A DNA stretch of 64,000 bases from an uncultured bacterium (lineage in GTDB: Bacteria > Planctomycetota > UBA1135), in contig CALFOT010000010.1 of the NCBI GenBank assembly GCA_937919925.1, forward strand, positions 1-64,000. Direction: 5' to 3'. Shown in pieces: positions 15,503 to 24,817 of this stretch. Each line of letters starts with the position of its first letter. The stretch's first letter is position 1. A program made the translations under genes and the position numbers. Below the pieces are notes generated by a model. The model ran no database searches, had not been told where the DNA came from, and saw only the letters and a program-made list of their open reading frames with translations.

Positions 15503-18145
15503 ATGAAGAGAACCCTTAAATCGGCTGCGTGCCTTTCGCTTCCTTTCGCCCTCATTGCTTTCAGTTGTGCATCTTCTGAAAGCCCAGATGACACCAATTC
15601 CGCAGCTGCGCCTCACTCGGCGTCTAGCGATGCGCCTTTGTTTGTAGGCACTGCACAAGAGCCTGGCGATTCTGACCTTCAACAAGGTATTCAGGCCAAG
15701 AGCCTGCGTGATCAGAAGACTGCCATGTTGGTCAATGAACACGTCCGTCGCGCGCGCATGGCATACAGCGATGCACGTTTGCTGGAAGCCGAAAATGAGT
15801 TAGTGGCTGCCTTAGGCTTGGACAACTCCTCGCAGGAAGCCCGCGCCCTTCTCGAAGATGTACACGTTGCTTTAGGCAAAGCCGATACCAACATTACTGG
15901 TTCTTCCAGCGATGTGGTGCTGGCCACCCAGGCGCGCGCAGAACGTAGCCGCGCAGATGCCCAAGGCAACTTGACCGCTGGCCGCAACTACTTGAATGAA
16001 GGCAACTACAACGTTGCCATTGGCAAGTTGCGCCTCGCCAAGAGCGCCATCGATGGTTCGAGTTTGCAGATTGCTTGGGGTAGTATGACGGATGAAGTCA
16101 ACACCCTGCTTGCACAAGCCGAAGCCGAGCGCGATTTGGCCTTAGCAGCCCAACGGAGCGATGAGCAGTTCGCCACCTTTGAAGCTCTCCAAGGCCAACG
16201 TCGGATGGAAATCGAACGTCGCAACTTGCGCCTCGATGCCATGTTGGTGGATGCCATTGGCGCCTTCGATGCCGCAAAATACGATGATGCCATCACCCTC
16301 TGTGAAGACATCATCCGCGAAGATCCTCTTTACGGTCGGGCACGCGAATTGAGCGATGCTTCCCAAAAAGCTCGCCACACCAACGTCGAACAGAAGTGGT
16401 TGGAGCAGCGTTCCGAGCGGTTCCAGGATTGGCAGGAAGATGTTGATGAGGCACGCATTCTCAACAACAACATCATGACCCTTCCAGACCCAACTCACTG
16501 GAAGCAGATTTCAGAGCAACGTCTGCGTTTCCGCGAGACGCAAACTGGAGGTGCTGATTCAGAGCTCAACCTGCAGTTGCTGGAAGACATCAACACCCAG
16601 CGGATTCCGAGTCTGATCTTCGAAGGGGAAACCTCTCTCGATACGGTCATCGACCAGCTGCGTACCTTCACCAGCATTCCTTTCGTGATCACTCCGGATG
16701 CCATCGAGGCCGTGGATTCCGCAGGTATTGAGTTCAACCTCAACATGACCCACGAACTGAGTGTTGCCAATGCCCTCAACATCATCACCGATGTGGCAGG
16801 AACAGGTGTCACCTACACCTTCAAGCACGGCGTGGTCTATATCACTTCCACTGCTAAAGCCCACGGTAACCTGATTCTAAGGCCACACGAAGTACGTGAC
16901 TTAACCGCTCTGGTGGTGGACTTCTCCGGTCCAAAACTCGATGCCATCCGCCTTCCAGATGAAGAGTACAACGACGAAGACGGCTCCGCTTTCGGCGGTA
17001 CGATTGGCGAAAGCCTGCCGATGATGGATCCGGATGCTTTGGCTGCTTTGGTGCAACAGAGCGTGGCCACCTCCACTTGGGATACCGTTGAGGGCGCTTC
17101 CATCGTGCACATCAACGGCCAACTGTTCGTGCGTCACACCCCTGAGGTGCACCAGGAAATCGAAAACTTCCTGGAAAAATTCCGCAGCTACACCTCTTCG
17201 ATGGTCAACATTGAAGCGCGCTTCCTCACCATCACCAATGATTACTTGCAGGAAATCGGCATTGACTGGCGCGGCAACGGCGGCAATGGCAGTACACTGG
17301 ATCTCGTCAACCTTGATGATGTCACTTCGGGCTTCGATGACAACTCTTCCCTAGGTCTGGACAACAACGGTCCTGGCTTGCCCTCTGGTGCAGATTCCAA
17401 CCCATCTGCGGGAGCTTACTTCGATGAGTTTAGCGACGGCGATATCCGTGCCCGTACGGAGAACATCCTTGGCTCTTACGGTTCCCGCTTGGGAACCACC
17501 GGTGGCCTCGCGATGCAGCTGTCCTTCCTGGATGACCTGCAATACAGCCTGATTCTGGAAGCCGTTGAGAAAAGCCAAAATGTGCAAGAGTTGACCAGCA
17601 CTTCGCTGTCTGCTCAAAACACCCGGCGCGCTTACGCCACCATGCTCAACCAAATCACTTATGTGCAAGACTTTGATGTTGAGGTGGCGCTGGCAGCTTT
17701 CATCGCTGACCCTGTCATTGGTGTGATTAGCGACGGCATCGTTCTGGATGTACGTCCAACCATTTCGCAGAGCCGCAAGTACATCACTCTGGAGTTACGC
17801 CCCACCATCGCCACCATCGTGCAGCCCATCACCGAGTTCACCTCGTCGCTGGCAGCACTTACCGTGCCGATTACCGTGCAACTTCCAGAGCTGCAGATTT
17901 CGTCAGCCAACACCACGGTGGTGGTACCTGACGGCGGCACGGTGGTGATTGGTGGTTTGAAGAAACTCTTCAACATTGATCAGCGCGCAGACATCCCCTT
18001 CCTTTCTGACATCCCGGTGCTGAGCCTGTTGTTCAAGAAAGAGGGCGAAGCTGAGGAGAACCGCGACATCATCCTGATGATTCGCGCAGAGATCGTCGAT
18101 GCCAACGAAATGAAGGCCGCTCTCGATACTAGCCTCGGTCGCTAA
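15503..18145 (+). CDS. Second secretin-family outer-membrane lipoprotein
   Basis: An 880-residue paralogue of the secretin at 6469. The signal ends in a relaxed lipobox (AFSC, Cys22). Helical TPR-like repeats occupy about residues 70-290 (RMAYSDARLLEAENELVAALGLD, YDDAITLCEDIIREDP). A short secretin N-terminal-like domain follows (LRTFTSIPFVITPDAIEAV, ITDVAGTGVTYTFKHGVVYI), then the N3-like domain and pore (VNIEARFLTITNDYLQEIGIDW, IADPVIGVISDGIVLDVRP) and the signature VVPDGGTVVIGGL ... DIPFLSDIPVLSLLFK ... IILMIRAEI. The same architecture flanking one ExbB/ExbD motor suggests two related outer-membrane channels, possibly with different cargo (inference). It has its own terminator. Confidence 0.92.
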   Translation: MKRTLKSAACLSLPFALIAFSCASSESPDDTNSAAAPHSASSDAPLFVGTAQEPGDSDLQQGIQAKSLRDQKTAMLVNEHVRRARMAYSDARLLEAENELVAALGLDNSSQEARALLEDVHVALGKADTNITGSSSDVVLATQARAERSRADAQGNLTAGRNYLNEGNYNVAIGKLRLAKSAIDGSSLQIAWGSMTDEVNTLLAQAEAERDLALAAQRSDEQFATFEALQGQRRMEIERRNLRLDAMLVDAIGAFDAAKYDDAITLCEDIIREDPLYGRARELSDASQKARHTNVEQKWLEQRSERFQDWQEDVDEARILNNNIMTLPDPTHWKQISEQRLRFRETQTGGADSELNLQLLEDINTQRIPSLIFEGETSLDTVIDQLRTFTSIPFVITPDAIEAVDSAGIEFNLNMTHELSVANALNIITDVAGTGVTYTFKHGVVYITSTAKAHGNLILRPHEVRDLTALVVDFSGPKLDAIRLPDEEYNDEDGSAFGGTIGESLPMMDPDALAALVQQSVATSTWDTVEGASIVHINGQLFVRHTPEVHQEIENFLEKFRSYTSSMVNIEARFLTITNDYLQEIGIDWRGNGGNGSTLDLVNLDDVTSGFDDNSSLGLDNNGPGLPSGADSNPSAGAYFDEFSDGDIRARTENILGSYGSRLGTTGGLAMQLSFLDDLQYSLILEAVEKSQNVQELTSTSLSAQNTRRAYATMLNQITYVQDFDVEVALAAFIADPVIGVISDGIVLDVRPTISQSRKYITLELRPTIATIVQPITEFTSSLAALTVPITVQLPELQISSANTTVVVPDGGTVVIGGLKKLFNIDQRADIPFLSDIPVLSLLFKKEGEAEENRDIILMIRAEIVDANEMKAALDTSLGR

Positions 18146-18187
18146 GCGCTTGCTAGAAAAGGCCGGGCTTGCCGCTCGGCCTTCACC

Positions 18188-18224
18188 AACCGCCCTCTCT
18201 GCTTCCTGTGGAGTGGGCGGTTTT
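18188..18224 (+). terminator. Intrinsic terminator after the second secretin gene
   Basis: AACCGCCC (18188-18195) pairs with GGGCGGTT (18215-18222), followed by TTTT. A second hairpin, AAGGCCG/CGGCCTT, lies just before it at 18159-18183. It closes the island against the convergent HAD gene. Confidence 0.8.
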
Positions 18225-18254
18225 CTGTTGGCGCCGCCCAACACTAGGCTGCAA

Positions 18255-18986
18255 CTAAACGGGAATCGCGTAGGAATCGCGCAGTAATTGGCGCAACTCA
18301 ACAAACTCATCAATCACATGTGTTGGCTTACTGTGCGGCAGCAAAGCCGAATACTTGCCCGTGCCGCGCAACCAGACGGTGCGAAGTCCAGCAGCATTCG
18401 CTGTATCAACGTCATGATAAGGGTGATCGCCCACATGCATCACATGATCGGCCTCGACACCGGCGCGTTCCACGCAGCGTTGGAAAAGCCGCGGGTTTGA
18501 TTTGGCAATGCCCACTGCATGAGTTATGAACAGCAGCTCTTTATCGAGAAAGCGATCAATCCCCAGGCGCAAAATTTTCTCTATTTGCTTGTGCACCAAA
18601 CCGGCACTGATGATTCCTAAGCGCAGCGGCGTGGCGGCTAAGGCACGCAGAAGGTCTTCGGCCTCCGGCCTAATCCGTAATTCTTGCCACTTGGTATTGT
18701 GATAGGCAATCACCCCCGCTCCGACTAATAAATCGTGGTTGGCGCCGGCCACACAACTAGCAGGCAAACGCTGCAACAAACGGTTGTAATGGTGATCATC
18801 ATTGCTGCCAAACTCCGCCACAACTTCGGCCAAAGACTGTAAGACTTGCCCCGGCTCGGCAAGCAAGCCGCGCTCAATCATGGCCGCTACCGCAGCGGTG
18901 CGCGCCTTCTGCACAAAGTCCGTAGTGCCAAAAAGCGTGTCGTCGATATCAAGGAAAAGAACCTTGAGGTCGGGAGTGTCAGTCAC
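18255..18986 (-). CDS. HAD-superfamily hydrolase (subfamily IA type)
   Basis: A 243-residue phosphatase-like enzyme. Motif I is FLDIDDTLFG near the N-terminus, motif II is LGIISAG, the motif III lysine is in GIAKSNPRLF, and motif IV is HVGDHPYHDVDTANAAGLRTVWL. A helical cap of ~70 residues lies after motif I, as in subfamily IA. The substrate cannot be told. The GTG start overlaps the stop of the ABC ATPase gene by four bases (GTGA), so the two are probably coupled. Confidence 0.9.
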   Translation of the reverse strand: MTDTPDLKVLFLDIDDTLFGTTDFVQKARTAAVAAMIERGLLAEPGQVLQSLAEVVAEFGSNDDHHYNRLLQRLPASCVAGANHDLLVGAGVIAYHNTKWQELRIRPEAEDLLRALAATPLRLGIISAGLVHKQIEKILRLGIDRFLDKELLFITHAVGIAKSNPRLFQRCVERAGVEADHVMHVGDHPYHDVDTANAAGLRTVWLRGTGKYSALLPHSKPTHVIDEFVELRQLLRDSYAIPV

Positions 18987-20626
18987 GAGGCTGAGTGTAT
19001 CGCAGCAGAGGCATGGAGTAGACGCCGGGTGTAGGCGTGCTGTGGATTTCCTAGCACTTGGGCGGTGCTACCCGTTTCCAGAATTTCCCCATCTTTCATG
19101 ACTGCGATGCGATGGGCGAAGCGGCGGACCGCCTCGAGATCGTGGGTAATAAAAAGGTAGGCAAGGCCATAACGTTGCTGGAGGCTGGCGAGGAGCTCCA
19201 GGACCTGGGCTTGAATGCTGCTATCCAGCGCCGAGATGGCCTCGTCACAGACCACCAAACTCGGTTTGAGGGCAAGTGCACGGGCAATCGCGACGCGCTG
19301 GCATTGCCCTCCGCTCAGAGCGCTTGGCAGGCGGTCAGCGAACTCCGGGCCAAGGCCCACATCCGCCAGGAGTTCTTCGGCACGAGCGCGGAGTGCAGCC
19401 CCATGCGCCTCTTGATGGATCACCAACGGCTCCACCACACTGCGCCAGACCCGCATCCGTGGGTCCAGGGCGGCGACCGGGTCTTGAAACACCATCGCAA
19501 GATGGCGCCGCAAAGGCCGCGCTTGTGGTTCTGGAAGCTGCAACCAGTCCACTTTGACGCCATCGGGCAACCAAAAATCGATTTTCCCCTCCACCTCTGG
19601 CAACAAGCGCAACAAGGCGCGCCCCACCGAGGTTTTGCCGCTACCGGATTCGCCCACCAGCGCCAAGGTTTCTCCCGCGTGAATGGCAAAACTGACCCCT
19701 CTGACGGCTTCGGTGGAGGCTCGTTTGCGCCCAAACCAACCGCCGGCCGCCTGGTAACGCACTTTTAAATGCGCTACCTGGCAAACGAAGGGGATGACGT
19801 TCGCTTGGGTGGCTTGGTGGGCGGTCGCTTGGCCACCCGCCTCTGCTGCGGCCACCAGCTCTTTGGTGTGAGCGTGTTGCGGGGCGGCAAATAATTGTGC
19901 AGGGGTGCCGCGCTCCACAACCTTGCCCGCATAGAGCACCACTGCTTGTTGGCAGAAGGCCCGCACCAGCTGCAAGTCATGGCTAATCCACAGCATGGCA
20001 AGGCCGTGTTCGGTGCGTAATCGCTCCAACAACAACAAAATCTGCTCCTGGACGGTGACATCCAGCGCCGTGGTAGGTTCATCTGCAATCAGCAAATCCG
20101 GTTCCCCCGCCAAGGCTGCAGCAATCAACACTCGTTGACGTTGGCCGCCGCTCAGTTCGTGCGGATAACGCTGCGCCATCACCGCTGGTTCGGGAAGCTC
20201 CACTTCGGTGAGCAGTTCCAACAAGCGTGCCTTACGCTGGACTCTACTGAGCTGCGATTGATGCGCGCGCAAGACTTCTTCAACTTGGGCGCCCACGCGC
20301 ATCACGGGATTCAAAGCAGATGCAGGATCTTGAAAAATATAAGCCACCCGCGCACCGCGATATTTGCGCAACTGGCGTTCTGCCAAGCCGGCCAAATCCG
20401 TGCCGTCGAACAAGATCTTCCCGCCCGTGCGGCGAATTTGCGGCGGCAAGAGATCGAGTAAGGCCAATGCCGTCAAACTCTTGCCACTGCCCGATTCCCC
20501 CACCAGGCCAACGGCCTGACCCGCTGCGATGACAAAACTCACATCTTGCACCAAAACGCGTGGGCCAGCGGCCGTTTCGACTTCGAGACGGAGCTGGGAC
20601 ACGGCGAGTAATGGCTCGGGCGACAC
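18983..20626 (-). CDS. Fused dipeptide/oligopeptide ABC transporter ATPase (DppD-DppF type)
   Basis: About 547 residues with two complete ABC modules. Module 1 has the Walker A GESGSGKS, signature LSGGQRQRV and Walker B DLLIADEP. Module 2 has GESGSGKT, LSGGQCQRVAIARAL and SLVVCDEA, with ISALD after it. This is the layout of the peptide/nickel subfamily, like GsiA and YejF. It probably powers the permeases encoded on the other strand at 23897-25647. The start is uncertain: GTG at 20626 sits right before the conserved fold, while an upstream TTG at 20707 would add 27 alanine-rich residues. Confidence 0.93.
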   Translation of the reverse strand: MSPEPLLAVSQLRLEVETAAGPRVLVQDVSFVIAAGQAVGLVGESGSGKSLTALALLDLLPPQIRRTGGKILFDGTDLAGLAERQLRKYRGARVAYIFQDPASALNPVMRVGAQVEEVLRAHQSQLSRVQRKARLLELLTEVELPEPAVMAQRYPHELSGGQRQRVLIAAALAGEPDLLIADEPTTALDVTVQEQILLLLERLRTEHGLAMLWISHDLQLVRAFCQQAVVLYAGKVVERGTPAQLFAAPQHAHTKELVAAAEAGGQATAHQATQANVIPFVCQVAHLKVRYQAAGGWFGRKRASTEAVRGVSFAIHAGETLALVGESGSGKTSVGRALLRLLPEVEGKIDFWLPDGVKVDWLQLPEPQARPLRRHLAMVFQDPVAALDPRMRVWRSVVEPLVIHQEAHGAALRARAEELLADVGLGPEFADRLPSALSGGQCQRVAIARALALKPSLVVCDEAISALDSSIQAQVLELLASLQQRYGLAYLFITHDLEAVRRFAHRIAVMKDGEILETGSTAQVLGNPQHAYTRRLLHASAAIHSAS

Positions 20627-20765
20627 ACGGCGATTGTACGGGGGATGGGCCGCGGAAACCGCCCCTCCAGAATCGTTATCCGCACCGCTGGCGGCAGCAG
20701 CAGCCAATCACCGTCAGCGGCAAGGTTCCAAACCAAGCGCAAGCCACTTACCCCCCCCCGGATCC

Positions 20766-22289
20766 CTACTCGTAAAAAAACAAATTAAAGCTCTCCGCCC
20801 CGCGTTCCTCCAGCCGGCCCAGAAGTAAATCCAGCCACTGCAGTGAAGCATCACGCGAGACGAGAATCTGCAACGGTGGGTAGCGCCGCTTCGCTTCCTG
20901 AATCATCCGCTCAAGCTCTTCTGGCTCGACGAGACCCCTACCCGGTAGCCCGCGCAAGTACTCCTCATGCGACACTTGATCCCGGAATGCACCCGTCTCT
21001 ATAGCAGGCATGCGCAGCAAGCCATTCAAGCTGCCGTCCTCCGGGGCCAATAGCACATCAGGCCACAGCATCCCCGGGTTGAGGAGGCGGTGCTCAGGAC
21101 CATCACCAACACAAAAGCGAATCTCATCGCACTGGGCGCGCCAGAGATCGGGAGTGCATTGGGCCAGATGCCGGACCGGCTGCTGTGGCCGGAATTCCAA
21201 ACGCACCGTGGGGGTTCCATCCACGTACTCGTCCAGCCATTTCTGAAACTCCAGCCACTCTCTATTAACGGTACTGCCAGGGGCAAGAAGCGATGGATAG
21301 GAAAAGTCTCTGCCAATCGCATGGCTGGGAATGTAGGCGTGGAGTCGATCCCGATGCTGAACCGCATACATTTGGGCAAACTGCCCGCTGGTGGCCGCCA
21401 TCAGAGTCATCAGAATCAAAGCGAACAGATCCGTGGAGAGTCGCCGCAGATGGCGCTGCGGCGAAGTGACTGCACGGCCGGCCAACTCCACCAACAGAAA
21501 CAGCATGGATAAAAGTGCTGCCCACATCCACCAGGAGAACATTTCCCAGAAGCGCAACAAGGTTTCTGTCTCAAGACTAGCCGGGTTGTGGTTCACGAGC
21601 ATGATGATCATGAACATGACCCACAACACCAACAGCACCAGAGAAGCCATGCCCGCTTTCCCGATTGCCGGAACTGGGCTGCCGGGATCTAGCTGCGGCG
21701 GCGGACGTCGGCGATGGTGACGACTTGGAGCTTGCAGCCGTGGGATAGCGCGTCGTGCAAATAGCCCACGCCGACGTCCGCCTTGCTTGTTACCGTTTCC
21801 CATTTGGGCTGCTTTGCGTGCTTCTTTGCGCGCCAAACTCCGCGCCTGGATTCGCGCCTGCTGAAGCTTGGGATTCAGTTGCCGATGGACTCGATACTGC
21901 GCCAGCATTCCACTACAGACCAAAACCACAGCCTCGAGCTGCAAGTCTCCATCCACGAGGCCGCGATTAGCCGCCATCACCAGAGCGATGGCGGTGGCGA
22001 CGGCCATGGCGAGCCAAGCCGCAATCCGTTTTTGGGGGCGCTCTGCTGCGGCAACAGCGAACAGCACCAGCAGCGAGCCAGCGAGGGCGGCGGCCGTCAG
22101 CATGATGCCGCGCTCCACCCAAGCGAACCAAGGCACAGTGTTGATCCCGCTGACGAGATCGGGCTCGGGACTGAAAGTTATGGCAACGCCATAGAGAAGG
22201 AACCCCGCCAGCAGCGAGACGGCAACTCCGCAATAGGCTACGAGGGCGATGCCAAGCCACCCCAATAACCAGTTCAGGAATTTACCCAC
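20766..22289 (-). CDS. Multi-pass membrane protein with an ExbD-like C-terminal segment
   Basis: A 507-residue protein, function unknown. There are about three N-terminal membrane helices, a further one near residue 115, then a basic cytoplasmic stretch (KEARKAAQ...RRRGLFARR) and three more helices (ASLVLLVLWVMFMIIMLV, WMWAALLSMLFLLVELA, LFALILMTLMAATSG). About 200 periplasmic residues follow. They end in PPLQILVSRDASLQWLDLL and RLEERGAESFNLFF, which resembles the closing strand-helix-strand of ExbD/TolR proteins. The resemblance is by eye only. It starts the minus-strand operon with the fused ABC ATPase and HAD genes. Confidence 0.7.
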   Translation of the reverse strand: MGKFLNWLLGWLGIALVAYCGVAVSLLAGFLLYGVAITFSPEPDLVSGINTVPWFAWVERGIMLTAAALAGSLLVLFAVAAAERPQKRIAAWLAMAVATAIALVMAANRGLVDGDLQLEAVVLVCSGMLAQYRVHRQLNPKLQQARIQARSLARKEARKAAQMGNGNKQGGRRRGLFARRAIPRLQAPSRHHRRRPPPQLDPGSPVPAIGKAGMASLVLLVLWVMFMIIMLVNHNPASLETETLLRFWEMFSWWMWAALLSMLFLLVELAGRAVTSPQRHLRRLSTDLFALILMTLMAATSGQFAQMYAVQHRDRLHAYIPSHAIGRDFSYPSLLAPGSTVNREWLEFQKWLDEYVDGTPTVRLEFRPQQPVRHLAQCTPDLWRAQCDEIRFCVGDGPEHRLLNPGMLWPDVLLAPEDGSLNGLLRMPAIETGAFRDQVSHEEYLRGLPGRGLVEPEELERMIQEAKRRYPPLQILVSRDASLQWLDLLLGRLEERGAESFNLFFYE

Positions 22290-22367
22290 CCGGACAGTTT
22301 ACGGTTCCTGAGCCGTTTTTGGGGCCAAGCCAACCAGTTGCGCACCCAGAATCGTTATCCTCTGCAC

Positions 22368-23900
22368 GTGTTTGTTCGACTTCGTTGGCTGACGTTGATT
22401 CTGCTGTGGACAGCATGCACGCCCAGCCGTGCGGAGTTAGTGATTGCCAATGGCCCTGATGTGGAAGTGCTGGATCCGCAGCTGGCCAATACCACCGCCG
22501 CCGCGCGCCTGTTCCAAGCCCTATTCGAAGGCTTAACCCGACTCGATCCTGTTTCCCTCGAGGTTCTGCCCGGATTGGCGGAGTTCTGGGAGCCCAATGA
22601 TTCCGCCACCACATGGCGCTTTCAACTGCGCGCAGGCTTGCGGTGGTCCGATGGGACGCCCTTGACCGTAGCCGATGTGCGCGCCTCCTGGGAACGCTTA
22701 GCCGCACCGGCTACGGGTGCTAGTTATGCCGATTGGATGCGCGACACGCGCATAGAAATTGATTTGCCAGCGCGCGAGTTGGTGATTTATTTTCCACGTC
22801 CGATGCCGCTATTTGACCGCATGTGCGCCTATCACGCTTTGGCCCCCATTCCTGCCGTGTTACGCGCAGCGGCGCCGGGAAGTTCTCCGCAACCCTTACC
22901 GTGCAGTGGCCCCTTCCAATTGCTAGAACGGCGCATCCGCCAGCGGATTCGTGTGGTGCGTAACCCACTGAGCTGGCGCGCTGCTTCCGTTGCGTTACAG
23001 AGCATTGATTTTCTCACCATCGATTCGCAGTTTACCGCGCTCAATTTATTCTTGAGTGGAGATGTATCCTATACGCCAAACGTGCCCTCCTTGGCAGTAC
23101 CCAAACTGCTCGAAGCACACGCCGACATTTTTTCTCCCGAGCCTCAATTCGCTACTTACTTCCTGCGTTTTCATGTCAATGCACCGCCCTTTGAGAATCG
23201 TGATTTACGCTTGGCTTGCACTTACGCCATCAATCGCGAAGAGTTGGCCAAACAAGTCGGCGGTGGCCGTCAGGCGGCGCATACTTTGGTGCCCGAGTTA
23301 GTCAAAGGCTACCCCAAAGTTCCTGCGCCAAGCTTTGATCCAATCCAGGCACGCAAGTTCCTAGAATCTGCAATCGTTGCGAATGGTGGTCCTTTTGGCC
23401 GTTTAGAGTACATTTACCCTTCGTCTGAACTGAACCGTGCGGTGGCTGAAGTGTTACAACAGCAGTGGCGCGAAGTGCTCGGTTTGGAGGTTGCGTTGGT
23501 GAATCTAGAGAGTCAATCCTTTCGGCCGTTACAACGCGACTTGGAATATCAAATCTCTCACTCTAGTTGGATTGGAGATTACCTCGATCCGCTCACGTTC
23601 TTGGAGCTGTTTCACTCGAAGAGTAGCAACAACCGCACCGGCTTCCGTGACCAACATTACGATGCACTACTCGAGGATGCCAGCGCTCACCCCGACGCCG
23701 CCGCACGTTTTGAACTCCTCGCCCAAGCAGAAGTCATGTTGCTCGAAGAGGCCGTCGTATTGCCCTTGCTAGTTGATGTGAGTCAGGAACTGATCAGTCC
23801 GCAGCTCCAGGGTTTGCCGCGTAACGCTAGCGGAGTGATCGATTGGGCCGCACTTCATTTCCACAACACTGCGCCAGCAGCGCCGGCACCAGAGAAATGA
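22368..23900 (+). CDS. Peptide/nickel-type ABC transporter substrate-binding lipoprotein (family 5)
   Basis: A 510-residue solute-binding protein of the DppA/OppA family. From the GTG at 22368 the N-terminus is a lipoprotein signal (LTLILLWTAC, Cys17), which favours this start over an upstream TTG at 22338. Family features: LDPQLANTTAAARLFQALFEGLTRLDP near the N-terminus, WRFQLRAGLRWSDGTPLTVADVRASWERL, CSGPFQL and the lobe II block LRLACTYAINREELAK. The substrate is probably an oligopeptide but cannot be set. The stop overlaps dppB (ATGA). Confidence 0.93.
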   Translation: MFVRLRWLTLILLWTACTPSRAELVIANGPDVEVLDPQLANTTAAARLFQALFEGLTRLDPVSLEVLPGLAEFWEPNDSATTWRFQLRAGLRWSDGTPLTVADVRASWERLAAPATGASYADWMRDTRIEIDLPARELVIYFPRPMPLFDRMCAYHALAPIPAVLRAAAPGSSPQPLPCSGPFQLLERRIRQRIRVVRNPLSWRAASVALQSIDFLTIDSQFTALNLFLSGDVSYTPNVPSLAVPKLLEAHADIFSPEPQFATYFLRFHVNAPPFENRDLRLACTYAINREELAKQVGGGRQAAHTLVPELVKGYPKVPAPSFDPIQARKFLESAIVANGGPFGRLEYIYPSSELNRAVAEVLQQQWREVLGLEVALVNLESQSFRPLQRDLEYQISHSSWIGDYLDPLTFLELFHSKSSNNRTGFRDQHYDALLEDASAHPDAAARFELLAQAEVMLLEEAVVLPLLVDVSQELISPQLQGLPRNASGVIDWAALHFHNTAPAAPAPEK

Positions 23901-24817
23901 GTAAACGTCTTTTGCGCCGTCTATTGAGCTTATTGGTGAGTATTTTGCTCGTGCACGCTGCCGCATTTATGATGGTGCGCGCCACCCGCGGCGGGCCTTT
24001 TGATGAAGAACGTGCTCTTGCACCGCAAGTGCAATTGGCACTGGAGCAACGCTTTGGTTTCGACGATTCTTTGCTGGTGCAGTACTTCCATGCCGTCAGC
24101 GGCCTATTCCGCGGCGACTTCGGCCCCTCCTTGCGTTACCGCGATACGCAAGTCTCCGCATTACTCGCTGACGCGCTACCCATATCTTTGGCGCTGGGCG
24201 GAGGAGCCTTACTGCTTGCACTTTTGCTCGGCATTCCCAGTGGTTTATTGGCCGCCAGCCGACGTCATCGCAACGCTGGCGCACTGGCAATCACTACGAG
24301 CACGTTCTTATTAGCAATTCCAAACTTTGTGCTTGCCGGCTTGTTGGTTGCATTGTTTAGTTTCCAACTCGGTTGGTTGCCACCGGCAGGATTTGGCAGT
24401 GTGCGCCATTTGCTCTTGCCGTGGTTGTGTTTGGCGCTACCGCTGGCCGCACAAATTTCTTTGTTGGTGCACGCCCGCACCACCGAAACTCTCAATAGCG
24501 CCTCAGTACGTAGTGCAATCGCCCAAGGCTTATCCCCGCAGTTACTCTTGCGGCGCTATATTTTGCGCCCTAGCCTCACCCCCGTACTGGCTTTTCTTGG
24601 CCCGGCCACGGCGGCATTACTCACCGGTTCTTTAGTGATTGAGCAAGTGTTTGCGTTGCCCGGCTTAGGCACTTTTTTTGTGCAAGCCGCGTTGGCCCGT
24701 GATTACACTTTGGCACTCGGCGTGACGGTAGTGTACACCGCGCTACTCGGCAGCTGCACTTTGTGCGCCGACCTCCTCATGGCGCGAATGGATCCACGCA
24801 TGGAGGCTCTGTCATGA
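23897..24817 (+). CDS. Peptide/nickel ABC transporter permease (DppB type)
   Basis: A 306-residue inner-membrane permease. It has the typical start RRLLSLLVSILLVHAAAFMMVRATRGGPF, six predicted helices, and the coupling-loop region SAIAQGLSPQLLLRRYILRPSLTPVLAF before the last two helices (VIEQVFALPGLGTFF). The ATG overlaps the dppA stop by four bases, which decides the start. Confidence 0.94.
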   Translation: MSKRLLRRLLSLLVSILLVHAAAFMMVRATRGGPFDEERALAPQVQLALEQRFGFDDSLLVQYFHAVSGLFRGDFGPSLRYRDTQVSALLADALPISLALGGGALLLALLLGIPSGLLAASRRHRNAGALAITTSTFLLAIPNFVLAGLLVALFSFQLGWLPPAGFGSVRHLLLPWLCLALPLAAQISLLVHARTTETLNSASVRSAIAQGLSPQLLLRRYILRPSLTPVLAFLGPATAALLTGSLVIEQVFALPGLGTFFVQAALARDYTLALGVTVVYTALLGSCTLCADLLMARMDPRMEALS

